DNA of 64,000 bases from Trichobilharzia szidati (taxonomy: Eukaryota > Platyhelminthes > Trematoda > Strigeidida > Schistosomatidae): the NCBI GenBank assembly GCA_944472155.2, contig OX235271.1:79530256-79594255 (forward strand), in the 5' to 3' direction. Shown here piece by piece: positions 39,701 through 51,700 of the stretch. Positions within the stretch are counted from its first letter, which is position 1. Each line of letters begins with the position of its first letter. Below the pieces are notes generated by a model. The model was not told the origin of the DNA. It saw only the letters and a program-made list of their open reading frames with translations, and did not search any database. The translations under genes and the position numbers were made by a program.

Positions 39701-42700
39701 TGGTTCTTTTCCAGAGACCCTTTTGCTAGTGTTGAGCAAAGACAACTGCCAATGAAAGTGCTCTTCTTGACGTACCATGTCTCTGATGCGTATAGTAGCA
39801 CTGACTTCACAATGAAGTTGAAAATCCGAATCGTATTTTTCATGCTGAGTGTTGTTGATCCCGACACAGACTTGACAGTAATAAAAGCCTGCCTTGCTTT
39901 CCCGATCCTCGCTTTGATATCCGCATCAGTTCCTCCTGTAGTTGAAACGATGCTTCGCAGGAAGGTATGTGAAGGATGTTGTTTCTTTCAGATTTCTCCC
40001 ATTTATGCTGATTGTTGACTGTTGTTTTTGCTGTTGCTGTTGGCCAGGAATCTTCATCGCCTCTTTCTGCTCGATGTTAACCTGAGGTCCTATCTTCTCC
40101 GGATGCTTCTTCTGCCAACTTGTTGCTTTTCACTGGCAAATCTTCGAGTTTGTGGGAAATCAGACATATGTCATCGGCAAAGTCCAGATACTCCAAGTTT
40201 TTGTGTGGGTCCATTTTATGCCTGTTTCCTCATTGCCCGCTGTCTGTCACATTATCCAGTCCACGGCAATCAGGAAAATCATTGGCGATAGTAGACAGCC
40301 AGCGTTTCTTACTCCCGTTTTCACTTCGAAGGATTCCGTGAGTTACCTGTTGTGGATTACTTGGCAGGTGGCATTATCGTACACCTGCTGGATGAGGTGT
40401 ATAATTGTTGGCAGCACCCCGTAGTAGCGAAGTAGTTGCCAAATCACCTCTCGATCGACGCTGTCGAAGGCCTTTTCAAAGTCGATAGAGTTGAGATAGA
40501 GAGGTGACTGCCATTCCAGACTTTGTTCAATGATGATCCGTAATGTGGCGATCTGACCAATGCATGACTTGTTTCTCCTGAATCCAGCCTGTTTCGGCCG
40601 AAGTTTTTCATCCAGGTTGGCATGTTTGATTCTCTCCAGGATGATGTTGTTTAGTATTTTGCTTGGGATTGACAGGAGCATAATGTCGCACCAGTTCTTG
40701 CATTGACTTAGGTCTCCTTTCTTTGGTAGTTTGAATAAGTAGCCTTTCTTCTTCCAGTCCTTGGGTACTTTGCCTTCTTTCCACACCTTCTTCAGTAGTG
40801 GCGTCATCAAGTCTGCTTATGTCTCTGGGCTCACTTTCATTGCTTCTGTGGAGATTCCGTCTGGTCCTGCTACTTTTTCAGTTTCTAGCATCTTTATGAC
40901 CTCCAGGAATTCTGCTCCCACCGGAGAGTTGGTATCAACTGGTAGTTCTGCTTTTGCTGTTAGTATCATCGAGCGCGTTGTAGGTGGCACTCGATTTAGG
41001 AGTCTTTTGAAGTGTTCAGCCAGTGCTTCCTATACTCCATCTCTTTGGTGATTGACTTTACGTTGTAATCCTTCATTGGCTTAATTTGTGTTGGACCTTT
41101 CCCCTGTAGGAACTTAGTTTTTTGGCATAGTGTTGCGAGGTCTCCTTTGCCTGCTGCTTGTTCTGCTTCGCTTGCCATGGCTTCATAATACTTTCTTTTG
41201 TCTTCTCTGGCACATTTCTTTACTCTTTTGTTCAGTGTATTGTAGCTCCCATTCAACTCCTGTTTTTGTTACTCATCGATGTATTGGATAATCTTTTGTT
41301 TCACCATCCCTCTCTCTTCTATTAGTCTCCATGTGTCTGTGGTGAGCCACTGTTTGTCCCGTCTCTTCTTTCTGCCTAGAACTTCCATGCAGGTTTGACT
41401 CCACACCGCTTTCAGGTTGTTCCAGTGTTTTTCAACGCTAGTCTCTTCTCTGGTGCTGATTTGTCTCCGCCTTTTTCCGAATGATTTCATTGAAAATGTC
41501 CTTATGGCCTGATCCTTCAGTTTCTGAGTATTGAACTTGGCTTGTGGTCTATCTGCAGCTCCTGCTTCTTTGAAAGATTATGCTTTGATCTGGAGTGTTC
41601 GTTGAGCGAGAAAGTGGTCTGAGCTGACGCCTACTCCTCTTCTTACTTTTGTGTCCAGTAAGCTGCGTCTTCACTTCATTGAGCATCATTTAGACGAAGT
41701 CAATTTGGTTTTTGGTTCACCTATCTGGTGATACCCACTAAGCCTTGTGGATAATCTTGTGTTTGTATACTCAGCCGCCTATCACTAGTTCATAGAAGGC
41801 ACAGAAGTCAGCGAAGAGTTCTCCGTTTTCATTCATCTCTCCAAGTACTTCTCAACCCATAATGAGTTCGGTGTTCATGTTGCCCATTAGGATTTTGATG
41901 TAATGGACTAGAGTATTGTCCATTGTTGCCTGTAGAACTTTTCCTTCTTTTCCAGTTCCGCGTTGTTTGTAGGTGCATAGTCATATAATTGTCACTCCCC
42001 CTCCTTTTGTGTTGAATTTGGTGGTCATTATACTGGACGAGATGGCTTCCCCTTGTACCAGGGCCTTCGTTGCCGTTGGTGACATCATGATAGTTACACC
42101 CTCGGTGTGCTCGCGGTTGTCTTCTGGATAGTCGGAGTAGGTCACCGACTCTTCCGTTGAAAATTTGGACAGTCCACTCTCATTCCATCTCCTTTCATAT
42201 ATTCCATACCTCTTCATCTCATTTGCAATCTGAGCAGCTCTGTCACTCTCCTACATAGGTGGACGTTCCATTTCCCCACGCATACTTTTTCTTCCTCAGC
42301 AAGATGACTCATCGTACTGAAGTTTCGGAAGCAGTTTTCTTTACATGGTGGGGTTGCTTGCCTCAGACCCGAGAAGGGAGTTGTTACATATATATATAAG
42401 TTACAGAGGAGCGACTTTTTGGGTTGCTCCCTTTAGAATCAGGAAAATAAGAAATAAAGCAATTGAAACAAAAAAACTGCAACAGTAAAAGCAGCGACAA
42501 CAACATATAGATGTTTTTAAAAGCATCTGTTTGAATACAACTTTACCAACAACCAAATTACTTCTGCTCATAATAGCTAGACATGTTGGTGTTAAAACAT
42601 GCCTGCAAAGAATTTCTTGTACTACAAGTGAGCTGCAAAGTTGTAATACTTTATGGGATTACACGATAAATAACACACAATCAGCATTACCAGCCAGTCC

Positions 42701-45700
42701 GAACACTTCAGAGGCCATGTATTTGAGAACGACTACCAAGCAGATGGGTGCTGCAGAATCGAAGATGTGACAGCAGTTACTCTTGCGCAACATACTATGC
42801 ATATGAACAACTGAGAAATGAAGACCAGAGAGGGTATACCGACTTTTAGCCTTAGTGCGAGAATTTCCATCTTTGCTGCAAACACTGATGATTTACGTTA
42901 GAGAAGAGAAATATGTTTAGTATAGAATGATTTCGTTGGCACAACTTACTACTTAGGAATGATTACAGGGATGTCAGATTGCATTGAAAATAATTAAAAT
43001 CATTACAAAAGGAAGAAATCTGTAGAAATTTAAGGTTTTAAATGTTCAAACTTTGGAACGGCACATTAAAGAGTATGAACATATCACTCACTACTCTTAC
43101 TGTCGTCCATTTCTAAACACAAATTGTCATGCTCTGATAATTCTATTGAACTTCAGGCATCAAGTTATCTGACTCAGAATTTTTATGTCATTCTGGTACT
43201 GTGTTCAGAGTAAATTCTTTATGAAGCGCAACAAAGAGTAACAAAAGTACCAGAGAACATCGCCAAGATTTTGATGTAGTTGTGTTCTCTGAGCTGGATA
43301 GTTTATTTGCGAAGCTTTCATCGCCCTACTTGGAAACATCTTCAGCGTATACTTCAATTCGAAGTGAAATTTTAGATTTCCCCACGAGTTTATTAGTCAT
43401 CTCTCCTAGTAACCTTGAACATGATTGGTTGTTTTTGTGTGTTTTCACACCCTCTAAGCTACTTGTATTGGAAGTGACTGTTTCTTTGACTTGAACTTTG
43501 ACCCTTTGTGTGTGAGGTTTCCTTCTTATGGGTTGGTGAATTTTGTCTATGTCTATGCGGACGTCCCTTTCGTCTTCCTATCCATGAAAATAAACTAGCC
43601 GTCAGAAGACGTGACATCCACTCCCTCATATCGCTACATACAGACAACCACGGACATCAATTCGACTTGGACAACCAGCGTTCAAATATTAGACAGAGGA
43701 AACATCAAGAACGCTATACATTTTTTAGAAGCCTGGCATTCCAGTGAATCATCAATCAATAGACACTTGGAGATACACAAAATTAACCAACCGACAAGAA
43801 GGAAACCTCACACACAAAGGGTCAAAGTTCAAGTCAAAGAAACAATCAGTTCCAATACAAGTAGCTTAGAGGGTGTGAAAACACACAAAAACAACAAATC
43901 ACGTCCAAGTTCACCCATCAGAAGAGCTGATTAATAAACTCGTGGAGAAATGTAATAGCTCACTTCATCAAATTGAAGTATGCTCTGAATATGTCGCCTA
44001 GTAAGGCGATGAAAGCTTCGCAAATAAACTATACAGCTCAGAGAACACAGCTACATCAAAATTATCCACCTGAGTTACAAATCTCCTCCATCATATTTAA
44101 TATCGCCAAGAACCAACCAGAGACATTCAACATCATTTCATAATACTTTCAGTCTTCAATCACAATAACATTTTACACATAACTTTTATAATAACCTAAC
44201 TCGTGATTACTATAGAGATTCTAGGGTTTTTCAGGAAATGTATTCATTCATTCTGGTTTCAAATGTAGAAATGATAATTTCACGAATGATTTTCCATGAA
44301 TCAATATCTTTCACCAGTTAGATACATCTTAAATTAAACTATACATACCGGTTTTAGGTATTAGCGAAATTCTACATTAAGTATAACTGATAAATAAATA
44401 ATATTATTTCATTAAATCCAATATTTATTAATATTGAAACTGCCTGGAATAGACTTGGGTTGATAAGCTGGCCTTAAAGTCATGACAGTTCGACAACCCA
44501 AGTTAACCCGAGGAAGTCACATCATCAATTAGCAGTCAACTCCTCTCCATTTAAACGAAACATGATTGAAACTAACAAGAGAAGTCCTCCTTCAACAGCT
44601 GGTGTAATGGTTAACGGATGTTTACATATCATTTATTCACAGGACAGCTGGGTATTGTCGGTGAAATGGTGACCTGATTAGCAGATGGGTCATGAAGGTC
44701 AGCTTGTGGACAAATGGCTTAATGAATCACAGGCCTCGGATTCCTGTCTTATCGCAAGACAGACTATAAATGCATACTCCATCACCCTGCATTCAATGAA
44801 TCAAACATTACTTTGGAGTTTCTTTCCTCAAATTTATCAATAACTAACTCCTCCAAGGTTTCATTCAGCTGTCATCTGACCTGTTGATAGAAGGTACATT
44901 CATCCAGAGATGGTATGAAACACTTACAACTCAATTATTTCACACCGCCACTGAAATTTCTTGGGCTTAACGACCTTCTCATGATGAGACAGTTCATAAT
45001 TGTTCTTTTACTCCACTTTCCTCTTCCATTGTGGGTAAGATTTACTGTGATAAAGTCTCACGGTGTTAAACAGTAATATTTACTGACGATATTTCGGGAA
45101 AAATTTATTGCGCATAATCATATCAAGGTATACGTGTGTGAGTACCTTGATATGATTATGAGCCATAAATTGTGCTCGAAACATCACCAGTAAATATAAC
45201 TCTTTAACACTGTGAGACTTTATCAAAAAATAAATTTTACCCATAATGGAATTATACTCTACCACAGTGCACAAGTTCTATTCTTTTACCCTTCTTTCCT
45301 CTCTTTTAGATATACCAAATTTCAAAGGATTCAATAAAGAATTATGTCGTAGTATGGTCGCCTCTGTAGATGTATCCTTTAATGTTGATTATTTTTGTAC
45401 TCCCTGTATTGTTTTTGTACAATTTTATACTCATATCAGTATCATTATTATAAGTATTAGTAGAAATCATAATCACTTTGACGTCGATTTGTTCTCTGAG
45501 CAATACTTTCGTTGTCAACATAGACAACATCTTCAGGGTTAATTCCAAATCACAGAACTTAACATCAAAAACATCCGAATGGACCACAAATCTTCTGAAA
45601 CCATTTCAAACCGTAATCTGCTGAGAAGTTATCAGGAGGTTTCTAGACTTATTTGCAATTGTATGGTGAGTAGAATTAAACCAAGTAACCCAAGTCACTT

Positions 45701-48700
45701 GGAACCAAAAATTACGCTGGTGTTTATTTTTCGCATCACACTTACAGCCAGTCACTAGTCAGTTCTAGTGAATAAAAATATCAAACAACCAACACTGAGA
45801 TAATCTACATATACAGTGCTCCATTATCATATCTGGATAGAGGAAATTTGATCTGTTTGTGTGTAGTTGAAAGTACGCAGTTTCTTTGAGTCTACTAGAA
45901 TATGGCTGAATTGAAATGTGCAGTAAAAATTCAAAAAACTGAATTCAGATTAGTCACAAACCTCTTTATGTGAATGACGTTACATGATATTCATATAAAT
46001 TGAAAAGTGTAAAGAAACTGTCTACCTTCTTCAATTACTTTTACTGAGAATTTAGAATTCCGAGGTAAAATTAATTTGAAAAAGTGAAACATTTGCAAGC
46101 ATTTTACCATCGCACAATTTTTACTTATCACTGCTATAATACATCTTAACCTGTAATCATATATTTAGAATAATTTAACTGGTCTGGTGGAATTGAATGA
46201 ATTCATGAATTTATGGGTTCAAGCTAAAGGATGGAAGGTGAGTTATGCCTAAGTATAACTTAGTCAAACTACTCACAATTTGATCAGTAGTAACAAAACA
46301 TTTACAATATTTTTAGTTGCGTTATTCACTGATTGCCATTTTTAGAAGTCATTTAATAAATAGTACTGTACACATCACCCTGTCTTATATCAAAAAGGCA
46401 GACAAACAATTTTGAAGTTACTTGTTTTTATGGTGGCAAGCAACTGGATCCAGGCAGCGCTTTTAGCAATATTTCATAATCGTAACTGGATGCCCCTGCT
46501 GCCCGGTAGATTGTCATTTTCCCAATGATACTAATACCCAGCTTTGGCAGCTTCAAACACTAAAGCGTTGTCTACCAGTTGCCAGATGACCCCAAGGATC
46601 ACTACTTGTGCAAAATATATGATTTAGAAATATTTAGTGATAATTGTAATCTAACAGTTATATTATTCCCACAGAACTTAGCAGCATAGTTCTAGCGAAT
46701 TGACTGTGAGCATTTCTAGTTTTATACTATTGAGTAGCATGTCTGTGTGATAAATGGATCAGCTACCGACTTTCTGGGGTACTATATTTAAAGGAAACTA
46801 AAAAATTGGTGATTATAAAGTAAAAGTGTGGAAAGCATATAAATAAAAATGAAAAATATTGTGGTGTATACGATTTTTAAGGAAATATAAACAAATGAAA
46901 TTTAACCGGCGAAGTTTTCTGTAAGTCGTGTGAAAAAAACCCATGCATGATGCTTACATTAGATACTATAGTGTACTAACTATATCACACCATGCTCTGC
47001 TGTACTTTTTTTTTCCTTCACGTTCCCCAGTGGAACATAGGGCTTCAAGCTAGTGGCTTGAAGTTTCTGTAGCAGTGTTTATTTTACAGGATGGGGTTGC
47101 TAGCCTCATGCCCAACTTTTCCTCTTCACCAGCATTATTTCTGGCTTAGAGAGGTAAAGGAGTACGTCGGCCGAGGATAGAACCCTGGACCATGTGGATG
47201 GTCGGCGAGCGTCCTAACCGCTATGCCACTGACGCTCTGCTGTACTACAATACACCATACTTTATCACACTTTCTTATTAACCACATAAAATCCTGAAAC
47301 CAATCAAATCCCCGCAAACCAACACTTGAATATCACACTGATACTCACTAGCGACTGGTCGTATTCAGGTAGGTAGTTACTTGGATTCTGGTGGGAAGTC
47401 GTAACCAGTGGTGTACAGCATGTCTGGTGTGAGGAAAAATACTCGCCGATTCTGCTATTGGTCGCGCCATATCATGAATTGGCAGAAGTTAGAATTTATG
47501 GGTCGCTCTGTCGGGTCCCAGTGTTTGAATAGTCTATGAGCTCGCCTTGTAATCGGAAGGTCCTGGGTTCGAATATCAGTGTGCGCGTACTGCTAAGGAT
47601 TCCCAAATAAGGCTGACGAAACAGCTGTCCAGTACTCTCAGATTTTCCAGTGATGTCAGTTCATGATGAAAAACATAAAAACAGTTTATGGCCATCTCAC
47701 CGACGTACATATTACTGAGTGACAGAAGCAGTCGGAAACCACTCTTGTTAATTCATAGTATCTGCTAGCCAGACTGAAGTTATTTAATCACCGTATGACT
47801 GTTTAACTTCTTAGAGGAAGAGATTATCAAAAGTGGACCCTGTTAAAAATATCTCAAACGGCTGAATGAGTTCACACCATTCTAATTCTCGCGAACTCCT
47901 AATACACAGGCATGCACCACAGTTTCCATTAGAAACCCAAAATATTCATATCATAATCTGTGATCTACTTGATAACATAAATGTCATTCTATTAAGTAGG
48001 AATAATCGTATGTTGTTATATAGTGCTGATTGTGCATCGGTGTCACAGCGGTTAGGACGCTCGCCGACCATGTACATGGTCCGGGGTTCGACCTCCGACC
48101 GACTACCGATATCACATGTTGAAAATTCCATACTTGTACCAAAATACTGTGTGGAATCAAGCTATAATAAAATTTAATTTTAAAAATTTAATTTAATTTA
48201 TATGAGTAGTTGGAAACCACCTATATCTAACTACTCATATCATTCAGTAGTATGTACCAGCATGTGAAGTCCACTGATGTCAAATAATAGGGCTTACCAA
48301 TGAAATACTGATAATTCATTTCCTGTCGCTCCTATCTAATAAATCTCTCCTAAAATGTAACGGAACAAGGTATCACAAGTAGCATCCCACTAACAGATAA
48401 TCATTTCAATGTGTTAATAGCTCTTTAGGTTTACGGTCACCACTAGGGCTAGGGTCAAGTTAAGGGTTAGAATAAGGGTTAGGCCTGAGGTCAGGTTAGA
48501 GTTATGATTAGGGTGAGGATTAAGGTTAGGGCTAAGATTAGATTTGGGGTTGTTACTATATATTCTTGGTATTTTTGTTATCCTCATTTTCCTAGTAAAT
48601 AGTTGTCGATCCCCTTACAGTCTTTTGGGGGAGACTGAAAACAGAATAAGAGCGATAAATGGGTCACAATAAGGACTCATTTTCAGTCACCTTAGTGAAT

Positions 48701-51700
48701 ACACTCACAGAAACTGGTTTGATGTAAAACGTGATACTCCTAACTATAATTTAGAGATGATTTTAAGTCATGTTAGGGAAAAACATCCTGTTTCATGTGT
48801 TTTCACGTATTTCTCTTGTAAACAAAAGTCATTTTGATGCAAAATCCACTGTATTTCCTGACACGTCGGCTCAAGGTCACGCGTGCATTCGCATTCCATG
48901 AACCGCTGTAGTCTAATTTTGCCGACACATTATAATTACTGTAGACAGTCTTCTAATTACTAAGTCACTTTGAGGGACGCCAAGTTCACTGAAAATACAG
49001 TTGACTTTCAAGAATCTGAAAAGATGTACACAATTTCAAATTGATAAATAACACCAGATATATTGCTTTAATGCATGCTCAAAGGTAGCAGGACCTTTCG
49101 ATGTGTAGTTTGTTCCCAATAGTCCTCAATGTCTAAAACTCTGAAACACACATACTATGATGAAATTTAATCATCAATGCTCTTAGCCTATCATCCTGTG
49201 TATTGACTGAATAATCTGACGGTTTCTCTACCTTTTGTACAGAGATACTCTACTAACATGATAATCTAGAGTACCTGTAAATTTAGCCTAACAGTTGATT
49301 GGTGATTACGTCTATGAAATCTGTTTGTGGTATTTCTACCAAATGTTTAACACTAGAACATTTTATTATTTAAAAATTAGTTTTGTTTCTCTGTCTTACT
49401 TGCTTTTATTTTTCTCCATATTTACTTAGAATATTTTCCTTAAACATGACATTGATCAAAGCGGATATTTCAATGCTTACGAGTTAAGAGAAGCTTTGAA
49501 TGATGCAGGTATGTGCTTTTTGCCCACGTTAAATGATACAATGTTAACTGAAGATTTTTTTTCTAAAAGTTGCGTAATCTGTGGCTTGCCTTAATTTATA
49601 AGTGACTGACTGCATAAGGTACATCGTTAGACGCTAAGAAGGATACCAAATTATGAGTGAGTGAGTGAGAACAAGAATCACAGCATGATATGATTTATCT
49701 GAGAATCGTCTAGTCTAGCGCCTTGTCTTCTACAGACCATTAGTTTTATCAATTTTCGTGGCACACTTACTACTACAAAGAGACCTGCTGTCAAACTTCT
49801 AATGAGACATAATAGAAATCAAGGAAGACCATCGTTAGAAGTGAACATGACGGAAGTTATTATGTGTCAGCTATACCGGTTGATGATGTGATATGTTTAA
49901 AGCATATTCTAAGACATTCTAAGACAACAGAGGGATTTATAAATGAGTGAGAATCTGTACGAACTTATTCTAATACATTTAAATAAGTGAATAAAAAAAA
50001 TTTTCTTCACGTTCCCCAGTGGAACATAGGGCTTCAAGCTAGTGGCTTAAAGTTTCTGTAGCAGTGTTTATTTTACAGGATGCGGTTGCCAGCCTCATGC
50101 CCAACCTTTTCTCTTCACCAGCATTATTTCTGGCTTAACGAGGTAAAGAAGTGCATCGGTCGGGGATCGAACCCCGGGCCATATGGATGGTCGGCGAGCA
50201 TCCTAACTGCTATGTCACCTACGCACGAGGCTGGTCGTGGTGGCGTACGCCTGTAATCTAGCTACTTGGAGGCCAGGGTGTGGAATTTCGCGGGACCGGG
50301 AGTTCTGGCATATGTGTGCTCATGTTGATAGGGCGTCCACGCTAAGCACGGCGCCAATATGGATGACCTGTCGGAGGACGGGTTGTCTAGGTCGACTAAG
50401 GAGGGGCGCACCGGTCCAGGGGGAAATAAGTGAATAGCATCCCTATTAATGCCAGTCGATTAAGTTCAGAAGGGTTGAATGAAAATTAAATCAATCAGTA
50501 GAGGTTATGCAACACATGTGGAAATAAGTAGTAAACACTTTGTTCAAATTCCGATTCAACTACAAACAAGTTCGTTTGTTCAGAAAAAGGACACTGAAGA
50601 AAATCTTCAACCACGTAAACTAGTCTTTGAGTATCTTTGGCATTTAGCTTCCAAATCTTATTCTCAACTTTAAATTTCCAAAGATGATGTAATGTAACCG
50701 AAATATGTTAAAATGAATAATAAATTGCATTGTTTTTGTCTGTTCAGTGTTTTGCAGCATCACTGCCATTTTTTTAGATGTCCAGGATACAATAAACTTT
50801 GATTGAATGAGTCAGTTGACTTCAAGAAAGGCTGATATGTTTTTTTTCATATCCGCCATGATCTCCCTTACCTCTTTCGATTAGAATCATCTATCTTATT
50901 CTACATCATATCAACTGGTATAAAATGTAAACTGAAAAATGTTCTGTGAAAAATTTCACTATCTCACATTAGTGCTATTCGATCGTTGTTCTTACATGCC
51001 TTAAACAATAACAGGAGCCAATTAACACTGTGTTTCTAAATGATAAAGTATTAATGTTGCTCAGATGGTCTCTCTTGCTTTCGCATTATTAAGTTCTTCA
51101 GTTTTAAACTGGTTGTATGTGGTGCTTGCTATCTCTAGAAGGAAACTGCGGATTGTTCTTCACTATATCATCCGATTCAGAAAACAGAAAAGCGCCAAAT
51201 AATGTATATATATACATGTCATCAAGTTAGAAAGTTTTCTGTAACACGTGAATTTATACAGCATCCTGACAACATTTTAGCCTGCATTTCTTGACAACTT
51301 AAAACTGTAACGCCACATAATATAGATCCCACTAACACCAACCAGTAGTGCTTGCTAAGCAGGTTGGAGAGATCAAACCACTGCGGGTCATTTCGCTCGT
51401 TTAGGACTGAGCTCATCATTACCCCATCAGGTTAGAGTCAGCTCAGAGATGTGAATACGCTGAAATGACCTGAGTTCTTGCTGTTATTAAACTACCTTCG
51501 TAATGTTATGTAATGTTGTATTACCAAGTTGAATTTGAGAAATTAACCCTCTTCATTTGCGCTTTATTCATCTGCATTTAGGCTTTCATGTCAGTAATCG
51601 ATTGTTCAATGCTATAGTACACCGATATCAAGAGCCTGGGACAGACAGAATTAGTTTTGAAGATTTTATGCTATGTATGGTAAGATTGAAAACTTCTTTC

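Larger units (their letters stand above)
46238..49429 (+). other. Calpain intron 17 (3.2 kb)
   Basis: Holds an Sm-alpha fragment (~46440-46590, -), a SINE with 13-bp target duplication (47007-47233), a hammerhead SINE (~47285-47668, +), a second-type SINE (48032-48182) and a TTAGGG-like degenerate tract (48418-48552). I recognise nothing in 48560-49429. Confidence 0.5.
49509..51581 (+). other. Calpain intron 18 (2.1 kb)
   Basis: Contains the SINE/7SL chimeric insertion (49994-50423). The rest, including 50440-51580, holds nothing I can recognise. Confidence 0.5.

Noticed and set aside
40343..40810. Host reverse-transcriptase-like gene on the - strand
   Set aside because: It is the RT segment of the 39.4-42.4 kb RTE element, with frameshifts on both sides.
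50229..50423. Functional SRP RNA (7SL) gene
   Set aside because: It stops at about nt 195, lacks the 3' half of the S domain and the 3' Alu-domain strand, and lies inside an insertion with target duplication.
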